From: Gentiana macrophylla
Lineage: Eukaryota > Streptophyta > Magnoliopsida > Gentianales > Gentianaceae
Direction of reading: 5' to 3'
Assembly: GCA_026214975.1 (NCBI GenBank)
Contig: CM047807.1
Span: 66,691,824 to 66,755,823, forward strand
DNA length: 64,000 bases
Shown: positions 54,826 to 64,000 of the stretch, one piece after another
Layout: each line of letters starts with the position of its first letter
How positions within the stretch are numbered: the stretch's first letter is position 1
The notes under the pieces: generated by a model
What the model was told of the DNA's origin: nothing
Databases searched by the model: none
What the model saw: the letters and a program-made list of their open reading frames with translations, nothing else
Translations under genes and position numbers: made by a program

Positions 54826-56245
54826 CTAGTCTTGTTTTATTTCTGACAACTGTTCCTTGTTCATCCATCTTATTTCTGAATACCCATTTTGTTCCAATGA
54901 TGTTTGCCATGTCTGGTCTGTCAACAAATTCCAAGACTTTATTTCTTTCAAATTCATTTAGTTCTTCTTGCATGGCTGTAATCCAATCAGCATCTTGGAT
55001 TGCATCATCTATTGTTTTGGGCTCTACTTGAGATAGAAAACATGTTAGCATGTGCTCCAGTTGTCTTCTGGTTCTGACTCCTGTGTGAATGTCTCCAATG
55101 ACTTGATCTTCAGGGTGATCTCTCAGCCAGTTGAGATCAGGTTGAAGTTGTTCTTGACTTGGTGCTTCCACAACTTCACCTTGTGTTTCAGTTTCAAGCT
55201 CTTGTACTGGTGCCTCTTCTATTGTATTGACTGGCGGTTCATCTTGATTTCCAAAATTGTGATTTAGATTAGTAGTTGGTATTGTTGTATTCATATAGAC
55301 TTGTCTTGATCCTGCTTCTTCAAGTTCCTGAAGGTTTTCAACATTTGTGTTTGGCTCATCAAAGACTACATGAATTGATTCTTCAATTACCAAGGTTCTT
55401 TTGTTAAGTACTCTAAATGCTTTGCTGGTGTCTGAGTATCCCATAAAGATAGCTTCATCAGCCTTTTCATCAAAAGTATGCATTTGATTCCTGTTCAAAA
55501 CAAAACATTTTGATCCAAACATATGCAAATATGAGATATTAGGTTTTCTTCCATTCCATATTTCATATGGAGTCTTTCCATGATATTTGTTGATGATTGA
55601 TCTATTTTGAGTATAGCATACTGTATTTGCTGCTTCAGCCCAAAATCTCTTTGGTAAGCATGCTTCTGCAATCATTGTTCCAACTGCTTCTTTGAGTGTC
55701 CTGATTCTTCTTTCTGCTACACCATTCTGTTGTGGAGTCCCTGCTGCTGATAGTTGATACAGTACTCCATTTTCTTCACAATATGTTCTGATTATTTCAT
55801 TTAGAAACTCTGTGCCTCTATCTGATCTGATTTTTATGATCTTCAATTCCTTTTCATTTTGAAGACTTCTTAGCAGATTTGGTAGCCTTTTGACTGTCTC
55901 TCTTTTCTTATTCATGAATATGGCCCAGGTGAATTTGGAGAAGTCATCCACCACTACTAGAGTGTATTTATTTCCACTTACACTGACTGGTGTGACTGGT
56001 CCAAACAGGTCCATATGTAGTAGATGTAAAATTCTTGTTGTTGATTGATAGGGCTTTGACTTGAAGGAGCTTTTGATTTGTTTCCCTTTTTGACATGCAT
56101 CATAGAGACTTTCCTTCTTGAATGTGATCTCTCGTAAACCTTCAACTAACTTATTCTTTGATAATGTGTTGATGGTCTTGAAATTTAGGTGATTTAATCT
56201 TCTATACCAAATCCAGCTCATTGATTGTTTATTTTTAACAAGCAA
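54719..56245 (-). CDS. SIRE A2 integrase and RT start
   Basis: A single 508-codon frame. Residues 10-60: zinc region, [11 protein letters not shown] and DACQKGKQ. The first His and first Cys are replaced by Tyr (WHRRLNH to WYRRLNH, CDAC to YDAC). Catalytic triad complete: D79 (LLHMDLFGP), D142 (IRSDRGTEF), E178 (QQNGVAERR), the last two with 35 residues between. Residues about 230-310 are the integrase C-terminal part ([20 protein letters not shown]). A Gln/Glu-rich linker follows, then the RVT_2 start ([27 protein letters not shown]). The frame shifts just after MDYHETF. It is the best-kept integrase in the window. Confidence 0.92.
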   Translation of the reverse strand: MLVKNKQSMSWIWYRRLNHLNFKTINTLSKNKLVEGLREITFKKESLYDACQKGKQIKSSFKSKPYQSTTRILHLLHMDLFGPVTPVSVSGNKYTLVVVDDFSKFTWAIFMNKKRETVKRLPNLLRSLQNEKELKIIKIRSDRGTEFLNEIIRTYCEENGVLYQLSAAGTPQQNGVAERRIRTLKEAVGTMIAEACLPKRFWAEAANTVCYTQNRSIINKYHGKTPYEIWNGRKPNISYLHMFGSKCFVLNRNQMHTFDEKADEAIFMGYSDTSKAFRVLNKRTLVIEESIHVVFDEPNTNVENLQELEEAGSRQVYMNTTIPTTNLNHNFGNQDEPPVNTIEEAPVQELETETQGEVVEAPSQEQLQPDLNWLRDHPEDQVIGDIHTGVRTRRQLEHMLTCFLSQVEPKTIDDAIQDADWITAMQEELNEFERNKVLEFVDRPDMANIIGTKWVFRNKMDEQGTVVRNKTRLVAKGYSQAEGMDYHETFCTSSKIGSNQTLSSICST

Positions 56246-56620
56246 ACATGTTTCTGCTTTAGCTGTTCTCTAATCCACCACATACATGTTGCCTTTTCTT
56301 CTTCATGCAAGAACTACTATGTTGGTTTGACAGTGAATCACCTTGCATCCCTCCTTGTTGAAGTGCACATTGTAGCATTTGTCACAGAATTGACTGATGC
56401 TCAACAAATTGAAATCCAATCCTTTAACATAGCCCTCATTTTGAATCTTCAGGCTATTTTTGAATATTGTGCCTTCCCCCTTAATTTTACCAGTGTTTTC
56501 TTTGCCTCCAAAGGTGACTTTGGGTCCTTCAAAAGCTTTAAAGTTAGTGAGCCATCCCTTGTTCCCTGTCATGTGTCTGGAACATCCACTATCTATGTAC
56601 CAGACATCCTACAAAACAAA
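56246..56620 (-). pseudogene. SIRE A2 protease and pre-integrase start
   Basis: DVWYIDSGCSRHMTGN in the gag frame after TAA (56621-56623) and TAG (56609-56611), with the catalytic Asp codon at 56591-56593. 56303-56572 continues with KIQNEGYVKGLDFNLLSISQ. A stop near 56300 separates it from integrase. Confidence 0.87.
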
Positions 56621-57415
56621 TTAATTGTGTTTATGTACCCAACACAGTTTGGGTCCATACCTGTTAGCAGTCATGCCTCCTACTCCTAATGTGTATCCAA
56701 AGGATCTTCTTTTTGGATAATTGAAGTCATCAACTTCATATATATAAGGCATGGCAGAATACCTTCTAATGTTTCTACTAGAGGTATTCTGATGCTTTTC
56801 TCTACTTTTTGGTGCATTTGCATCCTTTTTCACTTTCCAATATGCAGTGGGAAACCTGTGTTCATGTTGCTTCATATGTCTAGGAATATTCCTAGGTTGG
56901 CGTTTCTTAAACATATGTTGCATATTATGGAATGGTTTCTTTCTGTATTTTGGAGGTGCAACATTCCAATCATCTTCTGAAGGATAAAGTCTTCCCTTGC
57001 CTTTCAGAAGGCTTTTGCTTTTGGTTGTCTGGATTGATGGTTTGGTCTGCCGTTTCACTGCACTGGGTATTGACTTCACCGGTGCAGGATGAGTAGTTGA
57101 AACTACGGTCTGTCCTTTTCTGAACTTTGGTCCATTGTTGGTCCTAGATTCATAATTGGGTTGTCCGTTTTTTCTTTTCTCATCCTGACTATTGTAGACA
57201 AGACCGGATCTGGATCCAAACCTTTTTGAGAGTTTTTATGCTGGTGCACTTAGTGGTGCAGTGGTTGTCTTAACTAGTGAGGGATTTTCTCAGCTGGTCT
57301 GTCAACACCAGATGTATGATCATCTGTTTTTTGTTGATCATTTGAGTAAGTCTCCTTACTAGTTAGTTCAGCTTTTGATTTATCCAATTCTTTCTTTAAT
57401 CTTTTATTTTCCTTG
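56621..57415 (-). pseudogene. SIRE A2 gag C-terminal part
   Basis: 56621-57079 is open: KGKGRLYPSEDDWNVAPPKY, NMQHMFKKRQPRNIPRHMKQ, and the end GPKLCWVHKHN then stop. Upstream lies a coiled-coil segment (ENKRLKKELDKSKAELTSKE, about 57330-57415), matching A1 24250-24329. It is cut at 57415 by the B LTR. The zinc knuckle lies beyond the insertion. Confidence 0.82.
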
Positions 57416-59134
57416 TGTTGGAAATAAAATTTATGTTTTGATGATAATTCATAATATTTAATCAAAGTATTATCTTAACCCCATTGATGAAGTGCTGAAG
57501 CTAGCTGTTATAGTGAAAACCTAAAAGATGTCTAGAACTGAATGTATAGGTTTTACTAGAGTCTGATATTTGTATAAGTTACATCAGACAAGCAATCGTA
57601 ATAAAGATTAGTGTGTCGAAATCGAAAAAGCTGGAAGTCATCTAGAAAACTGGAAATCACTAAGTTGGAAAAACTGACTAAATACACCTATAATAGATCG
57701 AAGAATATAAGTTATTTGAGGGACACAGACTCAGTTGGCTTATCTATGAAGACCCGGAGAGGCGAGGGTCACAGACTCGATTATTGAAGATTGAAGAACC
57801 GAGGTTCAAACTCGAGTTATGAAGATTAAGTCGAGATCAGAATTTGGACTTGAGGCAAGATTGTGGTGACTGAATCGACTTTATGGATCTTGTATGAAAA
57901 CCTAAGAATCATAAGGACAATGAATTCTTAGAAGACAATTCGTTATGATGTACTCTGATTAAGGCAATCATAATCAGATGAAAACTGGAGTACTGATATT
58001 TGAAGAAGAGTATAATCTCAGTTAATGCTCCAAGTCAGTCAAGAAACTGACAAGTAATATTCTCAGTATAAAACTGATAAGGAAACTCAGTTTTATATGT
58101 CAGTCATTCAACAAACTGATCGTGCAGATGAACGTTATAAAAGAAGTGATTTTATTGGATAAAATACTGACACAACAGAACGGTCAGAAAATATAGCCGT
58201 TACAAGAGAGACGTTGATACAATTCGAATTGAAGTCAGATGAACGTTGGACCTTACACTATAAATAGAGGACTTCACAACAAGAACAAAAATATAAGAAT
58301 ACATAGAATTAACGTGTGCTTTAATCACTCGAATTGCTATCATCTTTGCGCTATAACAAGATCATATCTAGAATTCTTCAAGTGTTCAAGCTACACAGAT
58401 TTTATCAAGAATCAGACACTTTGAAGAACCACAAACAAGAATCAATTTATTGATTCTCAGCCCAACTTTGATTTTACATCAAAGGTTTTAGACTGTGAAG
58501 CAAACTAGGAAGGTTTCGCCAAGGACAGTTGTGACAAGCAGTCGGGTAGACTGTGTTTGTGGTGGTGGCTGGTGAAGAGGCAATTCCACCCTCCAAGGAT
58601 CAGTGCTCAAGCAATTGAAGAGCAGCAATTCTACCTGTTCTACAACTGTTTAGATAGTGACGCTAGGGATTAGCCAAGGACTATTGTTTAGGACTTTTTG
58701 TAACAGTTCACCTCAAGAAGTTCTAGTGGAATTTTCCTCCGCACCACAGGGGAAGAGAGGATTGACATGATTACATCACCTGGAACCTCTATAATATTTG
58801 TCTTATTTACTTTACGCACTTACTTACTTATTTATTTATAGCATTTTGATAATTGATTGTTACACACCTCATAGTTCACAAACTGACATTCATCAGAATT
58901 TAGTTTACTACACTCAGCTTTTACAGAGAATAACAAGATCAAGAAAAAGGCTAGAACTTAATCCGCTGCCGGTTGACTCAGTTTTAAGCTTAAGTCTGTT
59001 TGACTTAAACTCAGCTTAGTCAGCTTAACTCCACACAAGTTTAACTGAACCTTAATTTGTTTTAAATCCAGTTTTAGGGACATGTTTATTCACCCCCCCT
59101 CTAAACTTGTGTTAGCCTTTCCAAGGGACCAACA
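57416..59134 (+). repeat. Element B 5' LTR
   Basis: 1719 bp, TGTTGGAAAT to GGGACCAACA. Confirmed by inverted copies at 61761-63465 (complete) and 48823-49982 (partial). TATA at 58259. No gene inside. Confidence 0.92.
58259..58266 (+). promoter_or_regulatory. TATA box of element B LTR
   Basis: TATAAATA in acactataaatagagga. Conserved, inverted, at 62641-62648 in B' and at 49127-49134 in B2. Confidence 0.75.
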
Positions 59135-59135
59135 A

Positions 59136-59150
59136 TTTGTATCAGAGCAG
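59136..59150 (+). other. Element B primer binding site
   Basis: TTTGTATCAGAGCAG just after the LTR. One change from the initiator tRNA-Met complement at its second position. Confidence 0.82.
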
Positions 59151-59240
59151 TGTTTCTTTAAAAAGATATCATTTGCTTCATATCTCCTCTAGTTGTTCTC
59201 ATTTGAAAGACCAGTTCCACTGATTCTACTATCACTCACA

Positions 59241-60310
59241 ATGTATAACAATCAATATGCAAGACAGATGCTTATGTGCAACATGGACAGATTTGACGAA
59301 TATAAACGTCGTATGCAGGCTTTTCTAGCAGCTACTCATGATGAAATGATGGATGTACTCACTGATGGACCAATCCAGATCACTCACATGCAAACTGATG
59401 GTGAGAGACAAATTCGAGTTCCAAAGCCCAAAACCGAATGGACCAGTGATGATCGCAAGCGAAACAATCTCAACAATGTTGCTATGGATTTTATCCTTAG
59501 AACTCTTGACAACAACATGTACCTGAAGGTGAAAGAAAGCACCACTGCCAAGGAAATATGGAACAAACTGCAACTTGTCTGTGAAGGAACAGACTCAATC
59601 AAGGAAAATAAGATTTCGGTTGCAAAACAAAAGTTTGAGAATTTCAAGATGAAGTTTGGAGAAACCATTGATCAAATGGAAACAAGATTCAGTGCTATCA
59701 TGGATGACCTAGATCGACTCAAGATTGATTACACAAAGAAAGTCATTAACACAAGAATCTTGAAGGCATTACCAATGTGCTGGAAGATGAAAGTCACTGC
59801 TATGGAAGAATCTAGAAGACTTGACATAGATGATTCTTTCAAAATTTTCTCAGATCTGAAAGCTTATGAATTCAGTGAAGATTTTACAAGTACAGCTGCA
59901 ATAATCAAAGCTCTGGAAGAACCAAAGACCACAAAGACACTCAGCAAAGATCAAATGACATTCAAGAAAACTCATCAAGCAATCTTCACGAATTGGATGA
60001 AATGGAAGAACAAATGGCTCTAATGATGAACAGAATTCGAAGAATGAAGAGTGGACACCCAGTCACTCAGAAGTTCATCAAGAGGACTCCTGAGAAAAGA
60101 AAAGACGATGAATATCTCTGTTTCAACTGCAAAAATCTAGGACATTATAAGCCTGAATGTCCAGAACTAATCAAGAAAACTCCACCAAGAAGAGTTGGTA
60201 GAAGAGCACTCCTTGCTGGAGATGAATCAGATTATGAAGCTGGTACTGAAAGACAATCACATGACACAACTTTAATGGCACACATGGAAGATCCAAATGA
60301 GGTATGTTAA
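59241..60310 (+). pseudogene. Element B gag, UBN2 and zinc knuckle
   Basis: The start is set at 59241 (MYNNQYARQMLMCNMDRFDE) because homology with SIRE Gag begins there; an in-frame Met at 59193 is upstream. UBN2 motifs: DGPIQI, LDNNMYLKVKESTTAKEIWN, FENFKMKFGETIDQMETRFS, RILKALPMCWKMKVTAMEES, FSDLKAYEF. One frameshift near 60000 moves to 59993-60310, which holds the zinc knuckle CFNCKNLGHYKPEC (C-x2-C-x4-H-x4-C). Otherwise well kept. Confidence 0.88.
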
Positions 60311-61426
60311 TCTAACTCTAAATATTCCTCAGCTCAAATTTCCATGCAAAATGCATGTTCTTCAACTGCTGACTCCAATCCAAAAAATCCAGAATTAGAA
60401 GAAACTCTTGACGAATTGATGAATCAGCTAGTAACTATTCAAGCTAGTTATGAATCAATTAAATCTGAGAAAGAAAATATAACTCTTGAAGTTGAAAGAT
60501 TGAAGTCTGAATTAAAAATGTTGAAACTGACTAGAACTGATAAGGAAAAGATTCAAAGATCGACCATCAGACGGCAGCAGCCGATCGAATCACTCACTCA
60601 ATCAAGTTCTGTTACTGGATTCAAATCAGGAACACCGTATGGAGACAAAACGGGTTTATGATTTGACACACAACAATCTTCTAAGAATGGAACTAGCAAA
60701 GCTACTGAACCAAGTACCAAAACTGGTATCAAGTTTGTAGCTGAGCAACTTCCACAAACTAAGAAAATTGTTGAACCAGTAAAGCCAGTATCACATAGGA
60801 TAAATCAGTTTTCCAAGAAAACAACCAGATTTACCAACAAAGGGAAACCAAATGGTAAATCAGATGTATCTCAAGAAAACCGAACTGGGAAAACAACTAC
60901 CAGGTCCACAACAACCAATCAAGTCAAGAACCAGAAAAATTACAATCAAGGTAAATCCAAGAATGTCAATCATTCAAAGATTCACACATTCAGGGGGAAA
61001 GGAAGATTGTTTCCCACTGATGATTATTGGAATTTTGCTGCATCTATTGATAAGACTAATAATAACAATCATTCCAGACAGAAAACTTACCACAAGTTTC
61101 AGTCCAAGACTCAGCAGAGGGCTAATCTCAGTTCTTAGCAAAAGTCTCAGTACCAAGGTCAGTCCAGACCTCAGTACAGAAGGAATGACGGTTATCATTC
61201 CAGCCTTAATAATAGAAGACAACATGGAAATAAGTTTCAGTCAAAATATCTGAGAGATCATATAAATAAGACATAGTCCAAACATAGACACTATGGGAGT
61301 GTGGCTTACATATATGAAAACAAGTGCAACAATATCCGAAGAATCCCAAAAGGATACATTCCCAGAGTTGTACTGACAACTGACCCCTATGGACCCAAAC
61401 TGAGTTGGGTACCTAAAAATGTTTAA
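60311..61426 (+). pseudogene. Element B gag C-terminal tail
   Basis: 60344-60661 is a coiled-coil-like segment (ELEETLDELMNQLVTIQASY, EKENITLEVERLKSELKMLK), the counterpart of the A1 ENKRLRKELDKAKAEL stretch. 60852-61253 and neighbouring frames are Ser/Gln/Lys-rich. The end reads GPKLSWVPK and stops at TAA 61424-61426. Confidence 0.7.
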
Positions 61427-61760
61427 TTTTTATTGCAGGATATATGGTACTTTGACAGTGGTTGCTCTAGGCACATGACAAAGAGTAAAGACTGTCTCAG
61501 TAATTTTATTGCAAAATAGGGACCAAAGGTTAATTTTGGAAGTAAAGACAAACCTGGATACACCAGAGGTTATGGCAACTTAATCAGGAATGGACTTACA
61601 ATCAAAAATGTATCTTATGTAGAAGGATTACACTACAATCTACTCAGCACCAGCCAATTCTGTGATATGGGATACAAAGTTAATTTCGACAAAGATTTAT
61701 GCGTTGTCATTAGCGAATAAGCTTATCAAGTTTTCCTAGCCGGAAGAAGAAAAGAAAATA
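61427..61760 (+). pseudogene. Element B protease start
   Basis: In the gag frame after the TAA: DIWYFDSGCSRHMTKSKDCL, catalytic Asp codon 61454-61456, then two further in-frame stops, VSYVEGLHYNLLSTSQFCDM and FLAGRRKENM, where B' is inserted. The CAG before GAT stands where A1 and A2 have TAG. Confidence 0.85.
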
Positions 61761-63465
61761 TGTTGGTCCCTTGGAAAGGCTAACACAAGTTTAGAGGGGG
61801 GGTGAATAAACTTGTCACCAAAAACTGAGTTTAAAACAAATTATGGTTCATATAAAACTTGTGTGGAGTTGAGCTGACTAAGCTGAGATTAAATCAAAGC
61901 GACTTAAGTCAAATCGAGTCAACCGGCGCGGATATAATTTTAGCTTTTAAAATGATCTTGTTATTCTGTATATGGCGAGTCTTTGTGAATTTCAGTGAAT
62001 GTCGGTTGTATTGTGAGATGTATAACAATCAAATATCACAATGCTGTAAGTAAATGCTAAATAAATAAGTAAATGCGTAAAGTAAATGAGGCGGATGTTA
62101 TAGAGGTTCCAGGTGGTGTAATCCTGTACGTCCTCTCTTCCCCTGTGGTGCGGAGGAAAATTCCACTAGAACTTCTTGAGGTGAGCTGTTACAAAAAGTC
62201 CTAAACAATAGTCCTTGGCTAATCCTTAGCTTCACTATCTAAACAATTGTAGAACAGGTAGAATTGCTGCACTCCAAGTGCTTCAACCACTGGTCCTTAG
62301 AGGGTAGGATTGCCTCTTCACCAGCTACCACCACAAACACAGTCTACCCGACTGCCTGTCACAACTGTCCTTGACAAAACCTTCCCGGTTTGCTTCACAG
62401 TCTAAACCTTTGAAATAGAATCAAAGTTGGGTTGAGAATCAATAAATTGATTCTTGTTTGTGGTTCTTCAAAGTGTTGAATCCTTGATAAATTCTTTGTA
62501 GCTTTGAACACTTGAAGAAATACTAGATGTGATCTTGTTGTAGTTCAGTGATGATAACAATTCAAATAGAGTGCACAAATTGCTTGTTAAATCTTGTATA
62601 TGCTCTTGTTCTATATTTTTGTTGTTGGTGCAAAGTCTTCTATTTATAGTGTGAAGTCCAACATTCATCTGGCTTTGATTTGAATTGTATATCTTGCAAC
62701 GGTTATATTTTCTGACCGTTCCTGCTGTGTCAGTGACTCATCCAATGAAATTTCTTTCTTTACAACGTTCGATTGTACTTTCGGTTTGTTGGATGGCTGA
62801 CTTATAAAACTGAGTTTCCTTGTCATTTTTTCACTTATCAGTTTCCTAACTGACTTGGAGCATTAACTGAGATTTTACTCTTCTTCAAATATCAGTACTC
62901 CAGTTTTCATCTGATTATAATTGACTTAATCAGAGTACACCATGATACGTTTATCATCTAAGAATTCATTGACCTTATGATCCTTAGGTCTTCATACAAG
63001 ATCTATAAAGTCAATTCAGGTTACCACAATCTTGCCTGAAGTCCAACTTTACAGTCTCGACTTAAAATCTTCATAACTGAGTTTGAACCCTCAGTTCTTC
63101 ATTCTTCAATAACTGAGTCTGTGTCCCTCAGTTCTTCATTCTTCTAGATAAGCCAACTGAGTCTGTAACTCTCAGCGAACTTACCTTCTTCAGTAGGTGT
63201 ATCTGAGTCAGTTTGTTTGTCTTGATGAATTCCGATTTTCTAATTGATTCCCGAGTTTTAGTTTTACGACACACTAATAATTACAGTGCTTGTCTGATGT
63301 AACCTATACAAAAATCAGACTCTAATAAAACTTATACATTCAGTTCTAGACATCTTTTAGCTTTCCACTATAATAGCTGGCTTCAGCACTTCATCAAATG
63401 GGGTTAATACAACATTATAATAAATAAGATGAATTATCATCAAAACATAAATTTTATTTCCAACA
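61761..63465 (-). repeat. Element B' 3' LTR
   Basis: 1705 bp, tgttggtccc to tttccaaca, complete against the B LTR in inverse orientation. Inverted TATA at 62641-62648. Confidence 0.92.
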
Positions 63466-63484
63466 ATTTCCCCCTTTTTGATGA
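63466..63484 (-). other. Element B' polypurine tract
   Basis: The minus strand AAAAAGGGGGAAAT directly before the LTR. Confidence 0.9.
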
Positions 63485-63607
63485 TGCCAAAACTCTCCCT
63501 AAAAGAAAAGCTTAAAGATCAATACAATAATAAAAGCAAAAGCTGAAACTGGTTTTCAATAGGATGAGCAAAAACTGGATACAAGCATTTTGTTCAAATG
63601 TCTATGA

Positions 63608-64000
63608 TTAAAGACTGAGCTTCTTCTTAGCTTTTTGCATAACTAGATCATATCTTTTTGTCTTGTCATACAGACGAAAATATTCTTCAAGTTTGGAGTC
63701 TTCTTTTGAAAAGGTCTTGTTGTAATCAACTTGACTACTTTCTTTCCATCTTCTCCATTGAATTAGCTTGGGTAAGCTTGAGTCTTCCAGATAGTATTTT
63801 TGAAATTCTGTTATGTCGGCTTTCATTTGTTCAACCTTATCTTTGATCTTCAGTTTGTCTTCAATCCTTCGATTCTTCTTATGTTGTGCAATTTTTTGCT
63901 TTGAGTAAATATATATCAGACAAAAAGTAGTTCAAGGATTCTTCAAATGTTCTATCCTTGTACTTGGCTTTGATAGGATTGTAGTCTTTGACAAACTGCG
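63608..64000 (-). pseudogene. Element B' extra ORF, 3' end
   Basis: 63608-63826 reads MKADITEFQKYYLEDSSLPK, IQWRRWKESSQVDYNKTFSK and VMQKAKKKLSL. The last 170 bases of the window continue with similar Lys/Glu-rich helical sequence. Position before the PPT equals that of the B2 extra ORF (50143-50572). Too little is present to compare the two closely. Confidence 0.45.

Larger units (their letters stand above)
50573..57415 (-). mobile_element. SIRE A2: SIRE-type copia, 3' LTR to gag
   Basis: Minus order: gag C-terminus, protease, integrase, RT, RNase H, extra ORF, PPT, 3' LTR. The sequence is close to A1 throughout pol. It is interrupted in gag by element B at 57416, so its 5' part lies beyond. 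It was inserted in the extra ORF of B2. It is better preserved than A1: integrase plus the RT start is a single 508-codon frame. Confidence 0.9.
57416..61760 (+). mobile_element. Element B: second SIRE-like copia family, 5' half
   Basis: LTR, PBS, gag with zinc knuckle and the protease start, in plus orientation inside A2 gag. It is interrupted at 61761 by B'. The LTR (1.7 kb) is unrelated in most of its length to the family-A LTR, but both share the terminal plan (tgtt...gggaccaaca), PBS and PPT types, and the Gag and protease are clearly homologous to A1. The 5-bp flank on the left is CCTTG. Confidence 0.88.
61761..64000 (-). mobile_element. Element B': family-B copia, 3' end (continues past window)
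   Basis: Minus orientation: 3' LTR 61761-63465, PPT, extra ORF at the window edge. Inserted into the protease region of B. Flanking 5 bp on the left is AAATA. With the B LTR it forms a large inverted pair. Confidence 0.88.

Overview
The window is a nested stack of plant transposable elements. There are no bacterial features and no tRNA or rRNA genes, and I see no intact host gene. Organism: an angiosperm, probably a eudicot. The evidence is the Ty1/copia and Ty3/gypsy LTR retrotransposons, the SIRE-type copia elements with an extra ORF after pol, the CACTA element with CACTACAAGAAAA ends, the AT-rich DNA, and plant-type spliced exons of an oligoribonuclease gene inside the CACTA element. The species cannot be named from this.

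Layout. 1-451 is a gypsy-like LTR tail and unassigned DNA. 452-8305 is a decayed copia element ('Copia-1', minus strand) whose two LTRs are truncated at opposite ends. 8306-15100 is an Athila-like gypsy element (minus) with 5' LTR, gag, protease and RT/RNase H; it is cut before integrase. 15101-19289 is GC-rich gypsy-LTR-like DNA with two tandem repeats, two TATA boxes and an unidentified coding relic. 19290-19961 is a Copia-1 LTR fragment. 19962-39386 is an Ale/Retrofit-like copia (minus) split in its integrase region by a 16.5 kb SIRE-type copia ('A1', plus, 21381-37903) with both LTRs, PBS, PPT and a degenerate 5-bp target duplication. A1's extra ORF was itself split by a 4.4 kb non-autonomous CACTA transposon (31012-35424, TTA target duplication). 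The CACTA carries captured exons on the minus strand.

39387-42348 holds LTR fragments, the last a Copia-1 LTR, followed by a SIRE gag fragment (42349-43066) and the 3' part of a second Athila-like element (43067-46676). 46677-49982 is a mosaic: SIRE LTR, SIRE extra-ORF piece, Copia-1-type gag piece, then an LTR of a second SIRE-like family ('B'). 49983-50572 is the 3' internal part of that B-family element. Into it went SIRE 'A2' (minus, 50573-57415). Into A2 gag went 'B' (plus, 57416-61760). Into B's protease region went another B-family copy, B' (minus, 61761 to beyond the window end).

Most coding regions carry stops or frameshifts, so these are relics. The most notable items are the captured oligoribonuclease exons, a second set of three phase-compatible captured exons, a conserved stop plus splice-acceptor-like sequence at the gag-pol boundary of three SIRE-type copies, and the chimeric junction near 48.58 kb.
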